A stretch of 64,000 bases of DNA, taken from the NCBI RefSeq assembly GCF_964355755.1, contig NC_092673.1:26789001-26853000 (forward strand), given 5' to 3'. Shown here piece after piece: positions 1 through 11,667 of the stretch. How positions within the stretch are numbered: position 1 is the stretch's first letter; every line of letters begins with the position of its first letter. A program made the translations under genes and the position numbers. The notes under the pieces were generated by a model. That model was not told the origin of the DNA, did not search any database, and saw only the letters and a program-made list of their open reading frames with translations. The stretch comes from Antedon mediterranea. Taxonomy: Eukaryota; Echinodermata; Crinoidea; Comatulida; Antedonidae.

Positions 1-2815
1 AAAAATTGTTCCTCTTTGTACCCATCTTCTTTCCCATCCCTCCACTCTAATGTTATATACAAAACACAAATTGAGTTTGTTTAAATGAGTCCAAATCAAA
101 AACAGTAGCTAGGGCCCGGGGGGGTCACTTGTATATAAACCAAACGGGGGGGTGCAGCAGCCACTTCAAGACATGAGGCACTTGCGCTACCTGTTTTACT
201 GAAAAATACTACGGACTTGAACTACCATTTACCAAAATCCAGTGTTTTCTAAAAAGACGGCAGAAACAAGGCCTCGCCAGAGAGGGCGCAATATTTGTAC
301 TGGTTCCCAGCATGATCTGCGCATGGCCAAAGATACCGTTCATGGAAAAATCACGAACGTATTTTGAAAGTTTATCGCGCATTCACACGGGGTGCATGAC
401 GACGATATCAAGAGTGGTCACAGTTGAATGATTTTGTCCTAGGCTGGATGTTTCGTGTTCTTCTGCTGATGCGAAAACTCTAGGCCTATTCAAAGGTATT
501 TAGTGATAGGCCCCGCGATGGGCTTATAACATCCAGTATGCTAAAATACCTGCAAAATTTGGCGATAAATCGTGACATTTTTACACGGGTGGGCGGGCTA
601 GGGGCTTAAACTACTAATTTCACCCTGTCATTTCCCACACTTGTGCTACCAACTCTTCATATTTTCCCACACTTGTGCTACCAGGCCCTCGAAAATATAC
701 CCGTAAATGCGGCACCTCCCCGTATGGAAATATTTAAGAGTGACTCCCCCCGGGAGCTAGGGAGTTTGTTTTCTATCTTTTCAATTTGACCTAGCTCATA
801 AAAATAGAGAGAAAACCAGGCAGACCTCCATGGAATAAACATTGTCCAACCATAAAAAAACACAATGATATTATTAAATTTTGTGATAATTGTCCAGTAT
901 AACAAATGTTGAAACAAGAAAGCCACTCCGAAAGTGCATACCTCCGCCTACTGTAAAATCCTCCTACATAAGATTTCTCTGGGGCGGGAATATATATTTG
1001 TGTGTCAGCGGGGGGGGGGGGTTGGGGTTGGCTACGGGGGCTCTATCCCCCTCGTCGTCGTCGGAGAGCCTAGCCTTCCTGTCGGGGAACCTGGGTACTT
1101 TTTGTCGGGGAATATAATATACTGTAAAAATCGTTCGCGTTCACTTCGTAGCTTCAGCGCCTAGAAACCGCGACGTTCCATTGACCATGAGTACGTCAGA
1201 GGGCTATTATGCACTTTATATGCATTCATTATTGCCAGCGATCTAACTACTAAATAGCTAGGTACGCACTTGTCTGGCGGTATCCCTTAGTACGAATCGT
1301 TCAACGTTGGTCCAGATGTGTGATATCATGTTCCATCCAGGGACCAAAAAGTTACTTTCCAGGCGAAGTTTACCGGCGGTTACGTGTGTACTATGTGTCG
1401 AGATACGCTACGCCACTACAGAAAAAACGAATTATGTTAATTGTTCCTATACAATACAAATAACCTTCTGTACCGTGGGGCACCTAAAATAAATATTTCA
1501 TACATTACTAATAAAAAAAAAACATGCTATTTTCGCTTAGCCAACTTATATTATAGCTAAGTTATTACATTTTCAATGTCCTGTATGTCATGAACTTCTC
1601 ACCACTCGGAAGTTCAGATGGTACGCACGCATACACTTGGGAGGAATAAACTTATTTCTCAGACTGAAAAGGGTCTATGCTTGCGGGGACCTAGCAGCTC
1701 TATTTTACCAAATTTTCTTACAGATCAGCCCAAGGCACGCATTTACAATTTTTGCACCCCCAGATAGCAACCAGTCTACGCCTCTGCGATAAACAATATA
1801 GGCCTACCTCTTCGTTTTACGTTCGCGTATATTAATTTTTCTATGCTACAATTTACCCTATAAATATATTTGATTTTAAATTGAAAAATATGGATAGAAT
1901 CATCGCGCATCGTTTTTTTGCACGCAGTATTTTATTTATGCATTATAAAAAAGGGAAAAGTGGCTACCCTAAATCTGATTAAAATGGCCTCAAATGACGC
2001 TAGAACACGTCTCTTCAAGGGGGCCCTTGGCGGCCCCCAGCCTAGTGATGCTCGCATAGCCCCCTCGTCAAGGAATGTAGCCTGGCACCCCCGCTGCTGT
2101 GTGTGTCTTAATGCTGTTTGTGATTTAGGCTAATTTCACTACAAGCATGTGTATACAAATTTGGTGTAATGGTTATGTAACCAGCCTTTCAACTAACAAT
2201 AGATTCTGTTGACTAACAATAGTCTTTAGCCTTAATTTCAAGGTAATTCAAGGTAACGGCAAAAACAAACGGGTGAAAGAAATTTTTTTTTTTTAAATAC
2301 ACGTCGTAACCTGTAAATTAAATCAAATTATGTTTTAAAATTACAAATCACAAATTATAACTCTTGCCTCTTGTCCAAAAAGAAAGTTTTTTGGACAAGT
2401 ACAGTAGTTCTCGAGAAAATGCAATTTCAGTTTACTTGTTACTTTAAGACTGCTCGCCGGCTTTTGAAAAATTCTGTCCTATCTTTTAACACTAGCAGGT
2501 CTGAAAATTATACTAAAAAGTGGTCCAGAATTGGGACCGTGGTCCCAAATTTAATGGAATGGTCCGTGACCACATATATATCTGTATTTTCATTTTGGTA
2601 AAGATCTTGTAATTACTTTTTGAGTAATCCTGCTAACAAACAAACAGACAAACAAAGGCGTAATACCTCCTTGGCGGAGGTAAATGACAGGGAATGTTTA
2701 TAAAAGGCTACTGAGAAGAAATAGATATAATTTGAGCAAAGGTAGGATGCTCGTCCTAGTCAGGCTTAGCCTAAGCCAAGTTAAGCCTAGCCAAGGCCAG
2801 TGCACGTTTAGGTTG
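1..2815. other. Gene-free stretch with small repeats
   Basis: I see no supported gene; open frames here are short and lack recognisable domains. Visible structure: G-rich runs near 112-131 and 1008-1024; a 21-base motif ending in CTTGTGCTACCA occurring twice with 32-base spacing (631 and 663); and a stem-loop at 2371-2398 whose arms TTGTCCAAAAA pair across a few bases. The stretch may be intergenic DNA or an intron of a gene outside the window. Confidence 0.5.
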
Positions 2816-3345
2816 TCAGACGATCGAGACCACGGACGATCGGGCCCAAGACGATCGGGCCCAGAAAATGTAGTCCCGATCGTCTTCAGCGTTGGGCCCG
2901 ATCGTCTCATGTGTGAGAGATTTACCCACAAAATTTGCTTTTTATTTTACTGCAATTATAATGACAGAGAACATTTTAATAAGTATCATAAAATCAAACT
3001 GTTTCCACTTTTGGTAGGCAACTATTAGTATTACCACTTTGATGTTTAGTCCGTAACACGCTACGTTTTATTTTAAGAGGATCCCCGGATTGTGTCACGG
3101 TCAACAAAATCACAGGCGCACAGGAAGGTTTACTTGTTTCATCTCCTAGCAAATTTATCCGACCATTGACGTTCATTATATTAAAATGATTACATTTACA
3201 CAATGTTAACATTTAATTAATTAGTATAATTCAAATTATAAACAATCATATTTTACAATAACGGTAATTTTGAAAAGCACATCCTCTCCTCCTCACCTGT
3301 AATAAATTAAAGGAAATATATAAATAGCACAATAAATACTCATTC

Positions 3346-3502
3346 AAGAAGGCAGCACACTAATTTTGGACATGGAGTAGAACAATTATAGACAGCGCAC
3401 ACTACAGGTTGATTTTTTAACGTGCCCAACAACAGCTATACCTTGTGTCACCCATTATTTTGCTCATTGTGTAACAAAAATGAACTTCATAACATAAAAT
3501 TC
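3346..3502. repeat. Flanking repeat A, copy 1
   Basis: About 150 bases, running from AGAAGGCAGCAC to TGAACTTCATAAC, match 5674-5820 in the same orientation by eye at roughly 75-80 percent. The two copies lie either side of the TRIM-like gene. The family is not recognised. Confidence 0.7.
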
Positions 3503-3732
3503 AACAGGATAACAAAATTACTTGATTACGTGATTAAGTCACATAAAATGATATAGAAGAGAAAATACATATAAAATGTGAAGAACACAATGGATCAAAT
3601 TTTAAATATGAAATAAGGAAATAAATATTTGTATTTATTGTTTTTATAGAAAAATTAATCTTTTCATTTTGTAAAGTAAAGATACTAAATAACACTATAT
3701 CATTATCAGGGTAATATAGTGTTTTGCTAAGA

Positions 3733-3872
3733 TTTCACACAGTTTTCTGGAAATATTTGTACAGAAAACTCTTGTGTAAAAAAATTGAAATATGAAATTT
3801 TACCTTGATCAATCTTGCATTGAAGATCTTCTGTGTTAATTGCTGACTTGACTGATACAAAATCAAATGTTT
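3733..3872 (-). repeat. Duplicated segment with candidate downstream TRIM exon
   Basis: This segment matches 15163-15294 in the same orientation. On the minus strand it contains an open stretch, 3872-3804, with an acceptor-like ctag before it and a CAAG/gtaaaa donor after it. It reads TFDFVSVKSAINTEDLQ and ends KIDQ. Its phase joins exactly to the AAAG/gtggga donor-like site just before the stop of the TRIM-like reading frame, so it may be that gene's next exon. The 15.2 kb copy keeps the frame (DFVSSQQLPRTDYLQ) despite compensating indels. A protein-level match to a family was not recognised. Confidence 0.45.
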
Positions 3873-4285
3873 CTAGGAAACACTCGATCGATTTAAAAAA
3901 CATGACCGATATGATAAAAATTGCATAGCTAGAGTGGCGCGCGCAATAAAAAATTCCAAAAGTTGGTTTAATTGCGACTTTAAAAAATGTGCCCGATTGT
4001 TTGGGTCCAATTGTCTTAAAACCGTGTTTGGCCCGATCGTCTTACAATGGGCCCGATCGTCCGTGTTCCCGATCATCTGTTCCCCCATCTTTAGCATATA
4101 ATATTAATGAGATCCATAGAAATTCCCTAACCACTGAAAAAAGGTTTTAACCTTGAATCAGGACAAATTATCAAAGTATTCTATTTTTTTTTTTAATCAG
4201 GTAATATTGGTAAATTTTACTTTGAGCATTTATTTTCCCCTTCATCAACAATAGTTGACAAGGTGATACAATGTTAGAAATGTAA

Positions 4286-5473
4286 TTATTGGCTCCCACC
4301 TTTAACTTTAACACCTTTTGGTAGTATTATCTTGTTTACATATTTTCCTGATTGTTTGTATTTGTAAATTTCATTTGTCCTACAGGAAACCAGCAAATCA
4401 CCATCATCACATTTGACCAGTCCTCTAGGAATGAATTCATTGATGTGTACATTTAATGTACAGATTCCTTCAGTTGTACATACTCCTCTTATAACATAAT
4501 TGTCATTGTTATCATCTTCAACAAGAGCATTGTTGGTTTCTCCTAAAGGTAGTGTCCATGTTGCTTTCAGTTGATTTGATTGGGTCACTGCTTCTGATGC
4601 TGTAACTTTTAAATATTCTATAACTACACTTCCAATGTTGTCTTGTTTTAGCAAATCAATTTGATTTCTGTTTTCAAAGAACGAAATTTTTCCATTGTTT
4701 TGTGGCTTGGTTTCAATAGGATACTTAATTTGATCTTTCAGTGCTTTTAATGCACTTTCACTTGATGTCATAGCAGTTGCTGGCTCACTATTTACTAACT
4801 GATTAAGAAATACCTCATTTTCATTTAAATCGGAATCAATTTCTCTTAGTTTCTTTATGTGGTCAACATTTATAGCTGTATATTTTTCATGAAGCTCTGC
4901 AACTTTATCGTTCAGTTTATCTTGATTTTTCCTAATTATATTTTCCATTTCCTGAACTTGGTTCTCAATATCTTTTAAACTTGTTTCTTTACTTTCTGTG
5001 AGTTTGTTGGCAATCCTGATACATGATTCTATACCATGATATAATTTATCTCTGTATTTATCAGCAGTTTTCTGTAACTTTACTGCAGTTTCCTTAAATG
5101 TTTGGAATGCATCTGCAATATCAATTGTGTCATGATCCGTTCCCTTGTGATCTTTTACTGAACAAATATTACATATTGGCACTTTACATGTTGTACAGTA
5201 CATCTCTAGTGGCTTATTATGAGTAAAACAAATGGCTGGTTTTAATAATGCAAATTGCTGTGGTGTAATTGACTGCACTTCGTCTGCTGAGAGTAGAGTA
5301 TGTTTTTTGGTTATTGGAAGTAGTTTATGGTGGTTGCTACAGGTGTGGCACAAGTAATGTTCACATTCCTGGCAGTAGTGTTCTACCGGTTCTTTAGTTT
5401 CACAGATACATTTCATCTCAACTGTCTTAAGATCCATATTTTGCTTCTCATCTATATCTTTACTTTTTGCCAT
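4286..5473 (-). CDS. TRIM-like B-box/coiled-coil protein
   Basis: Frame of 395 residues. Two B-box zinc fingers: residues 21-60 (CICETKEPVEHYCQEC onward) and 81-119 (CFTHNKPLEMYC, CKVPICNIC, DHKGTDH, a classic B-box 2). A long charged coiled coil follows (about 120-230), then a region that looks like the start of a TRIM2/TRIM45-type beta-propeller (about 300-395). No RING finger is present, so ubiquitin-ligase activity cannot be assumed; such proteins often act as scaffolds in innate immunity or ubiquitin signalling. The ATG lies one base after an acceptor-like ttgttattgtag, implying a 5' non-coding exon upstream. Close to the stop the frame crosses AAAG/gtggga, a good donor, so the true protein probably continues into a downstream exon (candidate 3872-3804) and the printed C-terminus may be intronic read-through. 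Confidence 0.8.
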   Translation of the reverse strand: MAKSKDIDEKQNMDLKTVEMKCICETKEPVEHYCQECEHYLCHTCSNHHKLLPITKKHTLLSADEVQSITPQQFALLKPAICFTHNKPLEMYCTTCKVPICNICSVKDHKGTDHDTIDIADAFQTFKETAVKLQKTADKYRDKLYHGIESCIRIANKLTESKETSLKDIENQVQEMENIIRKNQDKLNDKVAELHEKYTAINVDHIKKLREIDSDLNENEVFLNQLVNSEPATAMTSSESALKALKDQIKYPIETKPQNNGKISFFENRNQIDLLKQDNIGSVVIEYLKVTASEAVTQSNQLKATWTLPLGETNNALVEDDNNDNYVIRGVCTTEGICTLNVHINEFIPRGLVKCDDGDLLVSCRTNEIYKYKQSGKYVNKIILPKGVKVKGGSQ

Positions 5474-5673
5474 CCTACAATAACAATGTTTAAAAATAAT
5501 GAATGTTTATGAGTACAGTAAAAATAATTTCATGTGGTGAAAGAAGAAAGAAAAGCCAAGTGAATATAGAATATTTCAACTTTCACCGAATAAGATTTTT
5601 GTACTATTGCACAAACATAACACTCAATTTCTTTTAAAACACACCTACTTTTAAACAGAGGCTAAACCATTCC

Positions 5674-5820
5674 AGAAGGCAGCACTCCAATTTTTGACTT
5701 GAAGTACAAAATTTATAGATTGCGCACACTACTTTTCGAACATGCTTAACAATAGCTAAGCCTTGTGTCACACGTGGTTGTTGTGTTGTGTAACAAGAAT
5801 GAACTTCATAACAAAATGAT
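5674..5820. repeat. Flanking repeat A, copy 2
   Basis: Direct-orientation partner of 3346-3502, sharing GAAGGCAGCAC near the start, GCGCACACTAC in the middle and GAATGAACTTCATAAC at the end. It sits between the TRIM-like gene and the non-LTR retrotransposon. Confidence 0.7.
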
Positions 5821-5958
5821 TAGAGGCCGTAATGGTAAGGTAAGCAGTAGAAAACCGTAGCTCCGAAATTACCTAACTTTTCACTCTTTCAGTTATCTCC
5901 ATACTACTGATTTATTCGTATTCTATTGAAATTATATCACTTAAACGTATTATTTATA

Positions 5959-6698
5959 ATGTCGACACCATCAAATCGCCCAAATCTTCGTAAAAATAAA
6001 AACAATCCTGGGCCGACCACCGAGGCTGAAATACCTCAGCAACAACTGGATCTTAGCACAGGGCTTGACCTTCTGAGACAGGATATCATTACTCTAACTA
6101 ACAAACTGAGTGGACGGCTGCATACCTTGCTTGTAAGCAGGATAAGTTGATTGAACGAGTGGTAGCGATGGAAGTTCGCCAAATAGATATGGAGAAATCG
6201 GTTACATATACATCAAAACTGATCAGTGAACTGGAAGAGAAAAACATGGATCTTACCACCAAAGTATTACATTTGACTACTGAAATATCTACTAACATGA
6301 AACCGATTATCGAGAGACTTGAAACGGAGATTATTAACTTAGAACGCTATTCCCGAAGTTTTAACCTGCGTTTTGGAGGTTTTCCTGAAAGTAAAGGTGA
6401 AAATGTGCATGACATCTTAAAAGAGTACATAACAAATAAGCTGGACCTACCTGATATTAATATCGAACTAGCACATCGCACAGGGAAACACCCTAAGTCT
6501 GTGAATGATAAGCCCAGACACATCATCGCCAAGTTTGTTTACCGACCTGAGCGCCATCTTGTTCTAAAAAAGGCAAAATCAACAACAAAGGAAGGTGGGA
6601 ATGTGTTTGTTCTGGAAGATTTACCAGCTGTTGATATAGCTAAGAAGAGAGCTCTCCGTGACGTAATGCATAGGGCATGGAAGGAAGGAAGGAAATAA
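5959..6698 (+). pseudogene. LINE ORF1 (L1-type RNA-binding protein), frameshifted
   Basis: ORF1 begins at an ATG (MSTPSNRPNLRKNKNNPG) and shifts frame near 6118-6125; the rest runs open to 6698. The second part has a coiled coil, then LERYSRSFNLRFGGFPES, the start of the RRM-like domain of L1 ORF1p, then ELAHRTGK and KPRHIIAKFVYRPERHLVL, matching the L1 ORF1p C-terminal domain. ORF1 proteins coat the element RNA and chaperone it during target-primed reverse transcription. The single frameshift marks this copy as inactive. Confidence 0.8.
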
Positions 6699-6944
6699 AC
6701 TGGTCTTTCGCAAAGGTAGTCTGTTCATAAACGGCAAATTATGCAAGTAGTTGGATGCAAGGCTTTACCGGTACTGTACATTAGCTGTTATTGATGGAGC
6801 GACGGCTGTCACACATAGTTACCAATTAGGCAATTATACGTGTACGTCTTACTTAGTATAAGTCGATTTGCTTTGATACTTATAGTTTTACGGTATTTAT
6901 TGTTTGTTCTTTTTAAATTTTATTTTTCTCTTTAACTTACTCCA

Positions 6945-9867
6945 ATGCAAAATAATGTCAATGGTGATTGCAATCATTGCTCAAGTTATTATGATATAGA
7001 TTTGTTTAATACTATATATAGTTCAGAAACGTCATCTAACTTTTCAATATTAAACCTAAATTGTAGAAGTTTAAATAATAAGTTTGATAAATTTTGTAAC
7101 TTTATTCAGTCCTTAAATCATAGTTTTACTCTACTTGCCCTAACTGAAACTTGGATTAAGTTTCTACCGACACCAATCTTCTAAGCATTCCAAATTACAA
7201 CCTTATTTTAAATAACAGGGATAATAAAAAAGGTGGTGGCGTTGCACTATACGTTTCAACTCATGTTGCCTTTAAAAGGAGATATGATCTCTCAAGCCTA
7301 ATTACGTCAGTTGAATCAATTTTTATTGAAATTGAGAATGACTCTGGTAAAAACATTATTGCTGGAATTATATACCGTCCACCTGACACCAACGCTAACA
7401 CCTTAAATATGGACCTATCATCAGTCATGAAAATTATTAATGAAGATAAAAAAATGGCATACTTAGCTGGTGATTTTAACATCAACCTTCTAAGTACAGA
7501 TCGATATGTCCAGGATCACATTGATAATATTTTCAGTCATTCATTTCAGCCTGTTATTACTAATCCAACCAGAATTACCTTGCATAGCTCTACTATTATT
7601 GATAATATCTACTGTAATATTGAATCCGTATATCCCTCTTTCACATCCGGAATATTTACTGTCGATTCATTTCCCACATTTTGTATTAACTCCGTCCTTC
7701 CATATTAAAAAAAAGCCACCTAAATTTATTAAAAAACGTATTTACAATGATAGATCTAAGCAAGAATTCATTGAAAATTTACATAACATAAGCTGGAATG
7801 AAGTACTTGAACAAAGTGATGTTAATATAGCTCTTTCTATTTTTAATAACATACTTAATGATTGTACAAACATACATTTTCCACTGCAAAATATTCGTAC
7901 TCGAGCAAACAAGCTCAAATCACCTTGGATAACTGAAGGTATAGCCAAGTCAATCAAAACCAGGCAAAAGCTGTATGCTAGATATAAAGCTACGTCATCA
8001 CCTTCACATTGGAAAAAATATTGTTATAGAAACAAACTAAATAGTATATTTAGATACAGTAAACAAGAGCAATATAACAAAGTATTTGGTAAATGTGAAG
8101 GTGATATGAAAAGTACATGGTGCGAAATCAAAAATTCATTCCCAGCTAAACTAATAAATGGTCAATGTGAATATACAAATGACAAAGAAAAAGCCGAAGC
8201 TTTTAATTCAATTTTCTCAAATATTGCAAATTCTTTTTCGAATACTCCATTCAGTGGCAATGTTCAACCTTACAATGATTTCCTTCAGGGTAATTTTCCT
8301 TCATCATTATTTTTCAAACCTGTATGTGAACAAGAATTAGTAACATACATAAATAATTTAAAATCAACAGCTCCTGGTTTTGATAACATTGGTCCATATA
8401 TACTAAAGATATGTCCATTGGCATTGGCTATACCACTAACATTCATAATGAACATGTATTTAGTAAAGGGTGTGGTTCCAAATGCAATGAAAATTGCTAA
8501 AGTTGTACCCATCCATAAAGGTGGTGAGGTCTCAAATATCAATAACTATAGGCCCATCTCCATCTTGCCAACTATTTCAAAACTACTTGAAAGAATAGTT
8601 TATGATCAAACTATTTCATTTCTTACAAAGTTTAACATCCTCAGCAATTCCCAGTTTGGTTTTCGTTCCCAACATTCTACAATAAATGCCGTCCATCATT
8701 CAATCCATAATATTTTGTCTGCTATTGATAATAAACAATTTACTGTAGGAGTTTTATTGACCTGTCAAAGGCTTTTGATTGTATTTCTCATGATATTTTA
8801 ATTAATAAGCTACACGTCGTTTCTATGGTATAAGAGGTATACCACTTCAGTGGTTCGAAAATTATTTAAGTAACAGACATCAATATATATCAATCAATGA
8901 TATTGCTCTGAGCTGCGGCCAGTTTCGTGTGGTGTTCCACAGGGATCCATCCTTGGTCCGCTTTTATTTCTGTTATTTATTAATGATTTAAATTATATTA
9001 GTGATTGTGCTGAAATTGTTATGTTCGCAGATGATACGAGTTTATTTATTAATCATAAGGACATCTACCAAGCTATTATTTTAATGAATCGTGAACTTAC
9101 TAAAATTGCAAACTGGTTAAAATCTAATAAGCTTTCGTTAAATATTAAAAAAAACTAATTTATTATTTTTCGTTCAGTAAATAAACTAATCCCTCCCCCC
9201 CCCCCCCCAACATTCCTAAATTATATTACGCCATCAGCGAAATTGAAAGAACAAAAGCAACAACATTTCTTGGCATTTTTATTGACGAATACTTATCTTT
9301 TAGTTCTCATATTAATACAATTTCATTAAAACTATCAAGAGTGGTCGGTGTCCTCAATAAACTTAAACATGCCTTGCCTTCTTCCGTATTACTATTAATT
9401 TATAAATCACTTTTTTGCCACATTTAATTTATGGTATAACTGTTTGGGGTTTTACTTCAAAAATTTATTTAAATCGTATTTATATTTTGCAAAAAAGAGC
9501 TTTTAAGATCAGTTTTTAATGTACATTACCTCCACCATTCTGCTCCTCTTTTATCAAATACACTTAATATTTACGACTTACTTACAAAAAATGTTGCTTT
9601 ATTTATGTTTAAAATTCAAACATAATCAACTGCCCAGAATTTTTTATACTTATTTTCAAACTTTTAGTTCAGTTCATAATTATAATACCAGAAATAAATT
9701 AGATTTATGCGTATGATTGTTTTAATACTGAGGTTGGCAAGCATGATATAACTTTTCAAGGACCAAAAATATGGAATTCTTTACCTGAAGAACTCAAAAT
9801 TATTAATTTTATATCTTCATTTAAGTTCAAATTATATGAATACCTTGTTTCTACTATTATTGTTTAA
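6945..9867 (+). pseudogene. LINE ORF2 endonuclease/reverse transcriptase, broken
   Basis: Endonuclease landmarks in order: LNLNCRSLNNKFD, LLALTETWI, GGGVALYV, IIYRPP, GDFNINLL and IDNIY. Reverse-transcriptase landmarks: APGFDNIGPYILK, VVPIHKGG, NNYRPISILPTISKLLE, FGFRSQHST, LSKAFDC, the catalytic FADDTSLF near 9028, and the C-terminal motif FQGPKIWNSLPEELK near 9755. Frame changes occur near 7157, near 7680 and around 8750-8760, and stops accumulate after 8800. The encoded enzyme nicked target DNA and copied element RNA onto it; this copy cannot make it. The C-terminal WNSLP motif recurs in the fragment at 25824-26036. Confidence 0.88.
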
Positions 9868-10141
9868 GTTAATATATTATTTGTCTTAAGTTAAATTATA
9901 ACTGCATTTGTTAAGTTAAATGTCTTTTTTGTTCATTATCATATAATTATATATATTTCTTTACCTTACCTTATTTTTAAATATGTTGCCTGGACCCCAC
10001 ATTTTAAAGCTTAAGCTTCCAGTGGGGTACCCTTTTTCTCATTTATTATCTATTATTTCTAGAAAATGTAACTGTATTTTGTTTTTATTTGAGAAATAAA
10101 TTTATTGATTGATTGATTGAAATGTGCAATAATAAAAAAAA

Positions 10142-11667
10142 CTAGAATTTAATTCGTCACTTTGACGAATTATAGGTGATCATTTTTATAATTTTAATGA
10201 AATTAACACTTTTTAAACATGCATGTACGTTAACATACGATCGTAAAAAGTTGATGTACGACATCCTATGACATGATGCATACGCTTATAGTGCTGAGTT
10301 GTGCCTATTATATGCCATATACAATATGTACAGTATATACTGTATATCTATATACAGTGTAGCATAGGTGAAATTACGGGACACACATCATGTTCTAATT
10401 TTATGGTATGATGGAATTATCAAAATAAACTCAAAGGTGACAATTTCGAAAGATAATGAATTGAGCAACTAAATATAAGAATTGGAAGAGAATCTGGCAC
10501 GTAGAAGCGCTGTGCGCGCTCTTTGAAATTTGTATAACTTTGACGAAAAAGATGAATAAAATACTTTTTAACTTCATCTGGCCATATGTTAACGTCACAA
10601 CATCTGATAGGCTTGGTTTTTATATGAATTCATATCTACATTTCATCAGCTTTCATAATAAATTATAATCATCAAGGTAACCTTCAATTCTGAAGAGCTG
10701 TCAGATATTCAAATTTACGGCGAAGGTGAAATTACACGACCTACGTTATTCAAGTTTTTACGCATGATGATGTCATCAAAATGAAAACACTGACAACTTA
10801 TGAGAAAGATAAATAATTAAGCAAGCACACACTGAAATTTGTGCGAAAATCGAGCTCAAATAGCGGAGATGCGCTCTATTGAATGTGATAAACTACACAA
10901 AACGGAAAAAAATCCTAATTTTTTAATTCAAGTGGCCATTTGATGACGTAATACCATTTTGTACGTCTAATGTGTATATACATTTATATCTACAACTCAA
11001 TGGCTTCCCGAATAAGTTAAAAAACTTAGGGGTCATCGTGCATTCTGAATAGTTATTTTCATTTTTAAAAAGACATATTTTTCACCATTTTCAGAACTTT
11101 TGTGAAATTAATGTGCGCATTTTGTCATTTTTAACGTGCTCGTATACCGTTATTTTAAGTCGGAATGGACTCAAGATCGGTGAATGTACTAAGAATTGTG
11201 AGTAGAATGTGATTTATACATCAAATTTCATTTTTTACGCCTTCTAAGAATCGCGTACGCAAAAACGTGTTTTTGCGCAGTAATTTTTTGAAACACGCAA
11301 ATGGCCTAATTCATACTCTAAATTGATCAAAACTTAATTTTGAGCTTTTTAAATTTTTAATGACGCGATTTCACGCGCATGACCCTACGTGCACGTGCGT
11401 TTTTATTTGCTAATATTTTTACCCTTGACCTGAAGTTTATGTATAGTGAATTTCATTAATATGTGATAATGAATTATGGAGATATGATTGATAATGTGAT
11501 TTCACAAAATGGCGTATACGTGACGTCACGGATGAGTGATCACGCTGAAAAGCTTATTAGGACTAAGTTACAGTATTTGAAAGACATTGTGAAATTTTGG
11601 TAATCATTGACATTAAACTTTTTTAGATATTTGTTACACAAAATAGTGCCCAGAAACAATAATAGCA
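10142..11667 (-). mobile_element. Helitron-like non-autonomous unit, type A (L1)
   Basis: Read on the minus strand this unit ends with a hairpin AATTCGTCA-aag-TGACGAATT, a short spacer and CTAG, the layout of a Helitron 3' end. Its 5' side shares TTTTGTGTAACAAATATC with the unit at 32766-34290. It contains no coding sequence for a helicase. Repeated blocks with WTGACGTMA-like motifs occur internally. The call as Helitron/Helentron-like is inferred from the ends. Confidence 0.65.

Larger units (their letters stand above)
2817..4079. mobile_element. Non-autonomous element with GATCGGGCCC inverted ends
   Basis: The left end (2817-2870) reads CAGACGATCG and then carries two copies of GACGATCGGGCCCA. 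The right end (about 4015-4079), read on the minus strand, starts CAGATGATCGGGAACACGG and then repeats the same motif, so the ends form an imperfect inverted repeat of about 55 bases. The interior (about 1.1 kb) encodes nothing recognisable. No clear target-site duplication is visible. A related fragment occurs near 60490-60535. Superfamily not assignable. It could instead be two independent copies of a palindromic satellite in opposite orientation. Confidence 0.5.
5830..10121 (+). mobile_element. Decayed non-LTR retrotransposon (CR1/L2/Jockey-like)
   Basis: A nearly full-length LINE: 5' leader, ORF1 (5959-6698), spacer, ORF2 with apurinic-type endonuclease and reverse transcriptase (6945-9867), and a 3' tail ending in an ATTG microsatellite (about 10097-10120) after an AATAAA-like signal. 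Such short tandem 3' ends are typical of the CR1/L2 group, but clade assignment needs a tree. At least three frame changes and a C-homopolymer (about 9187-9207) disable ORF2. The 5' boundary is uncertain. A Helitron-like unit starts about 20 bases after the 3' end. Confidence 0.85.
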
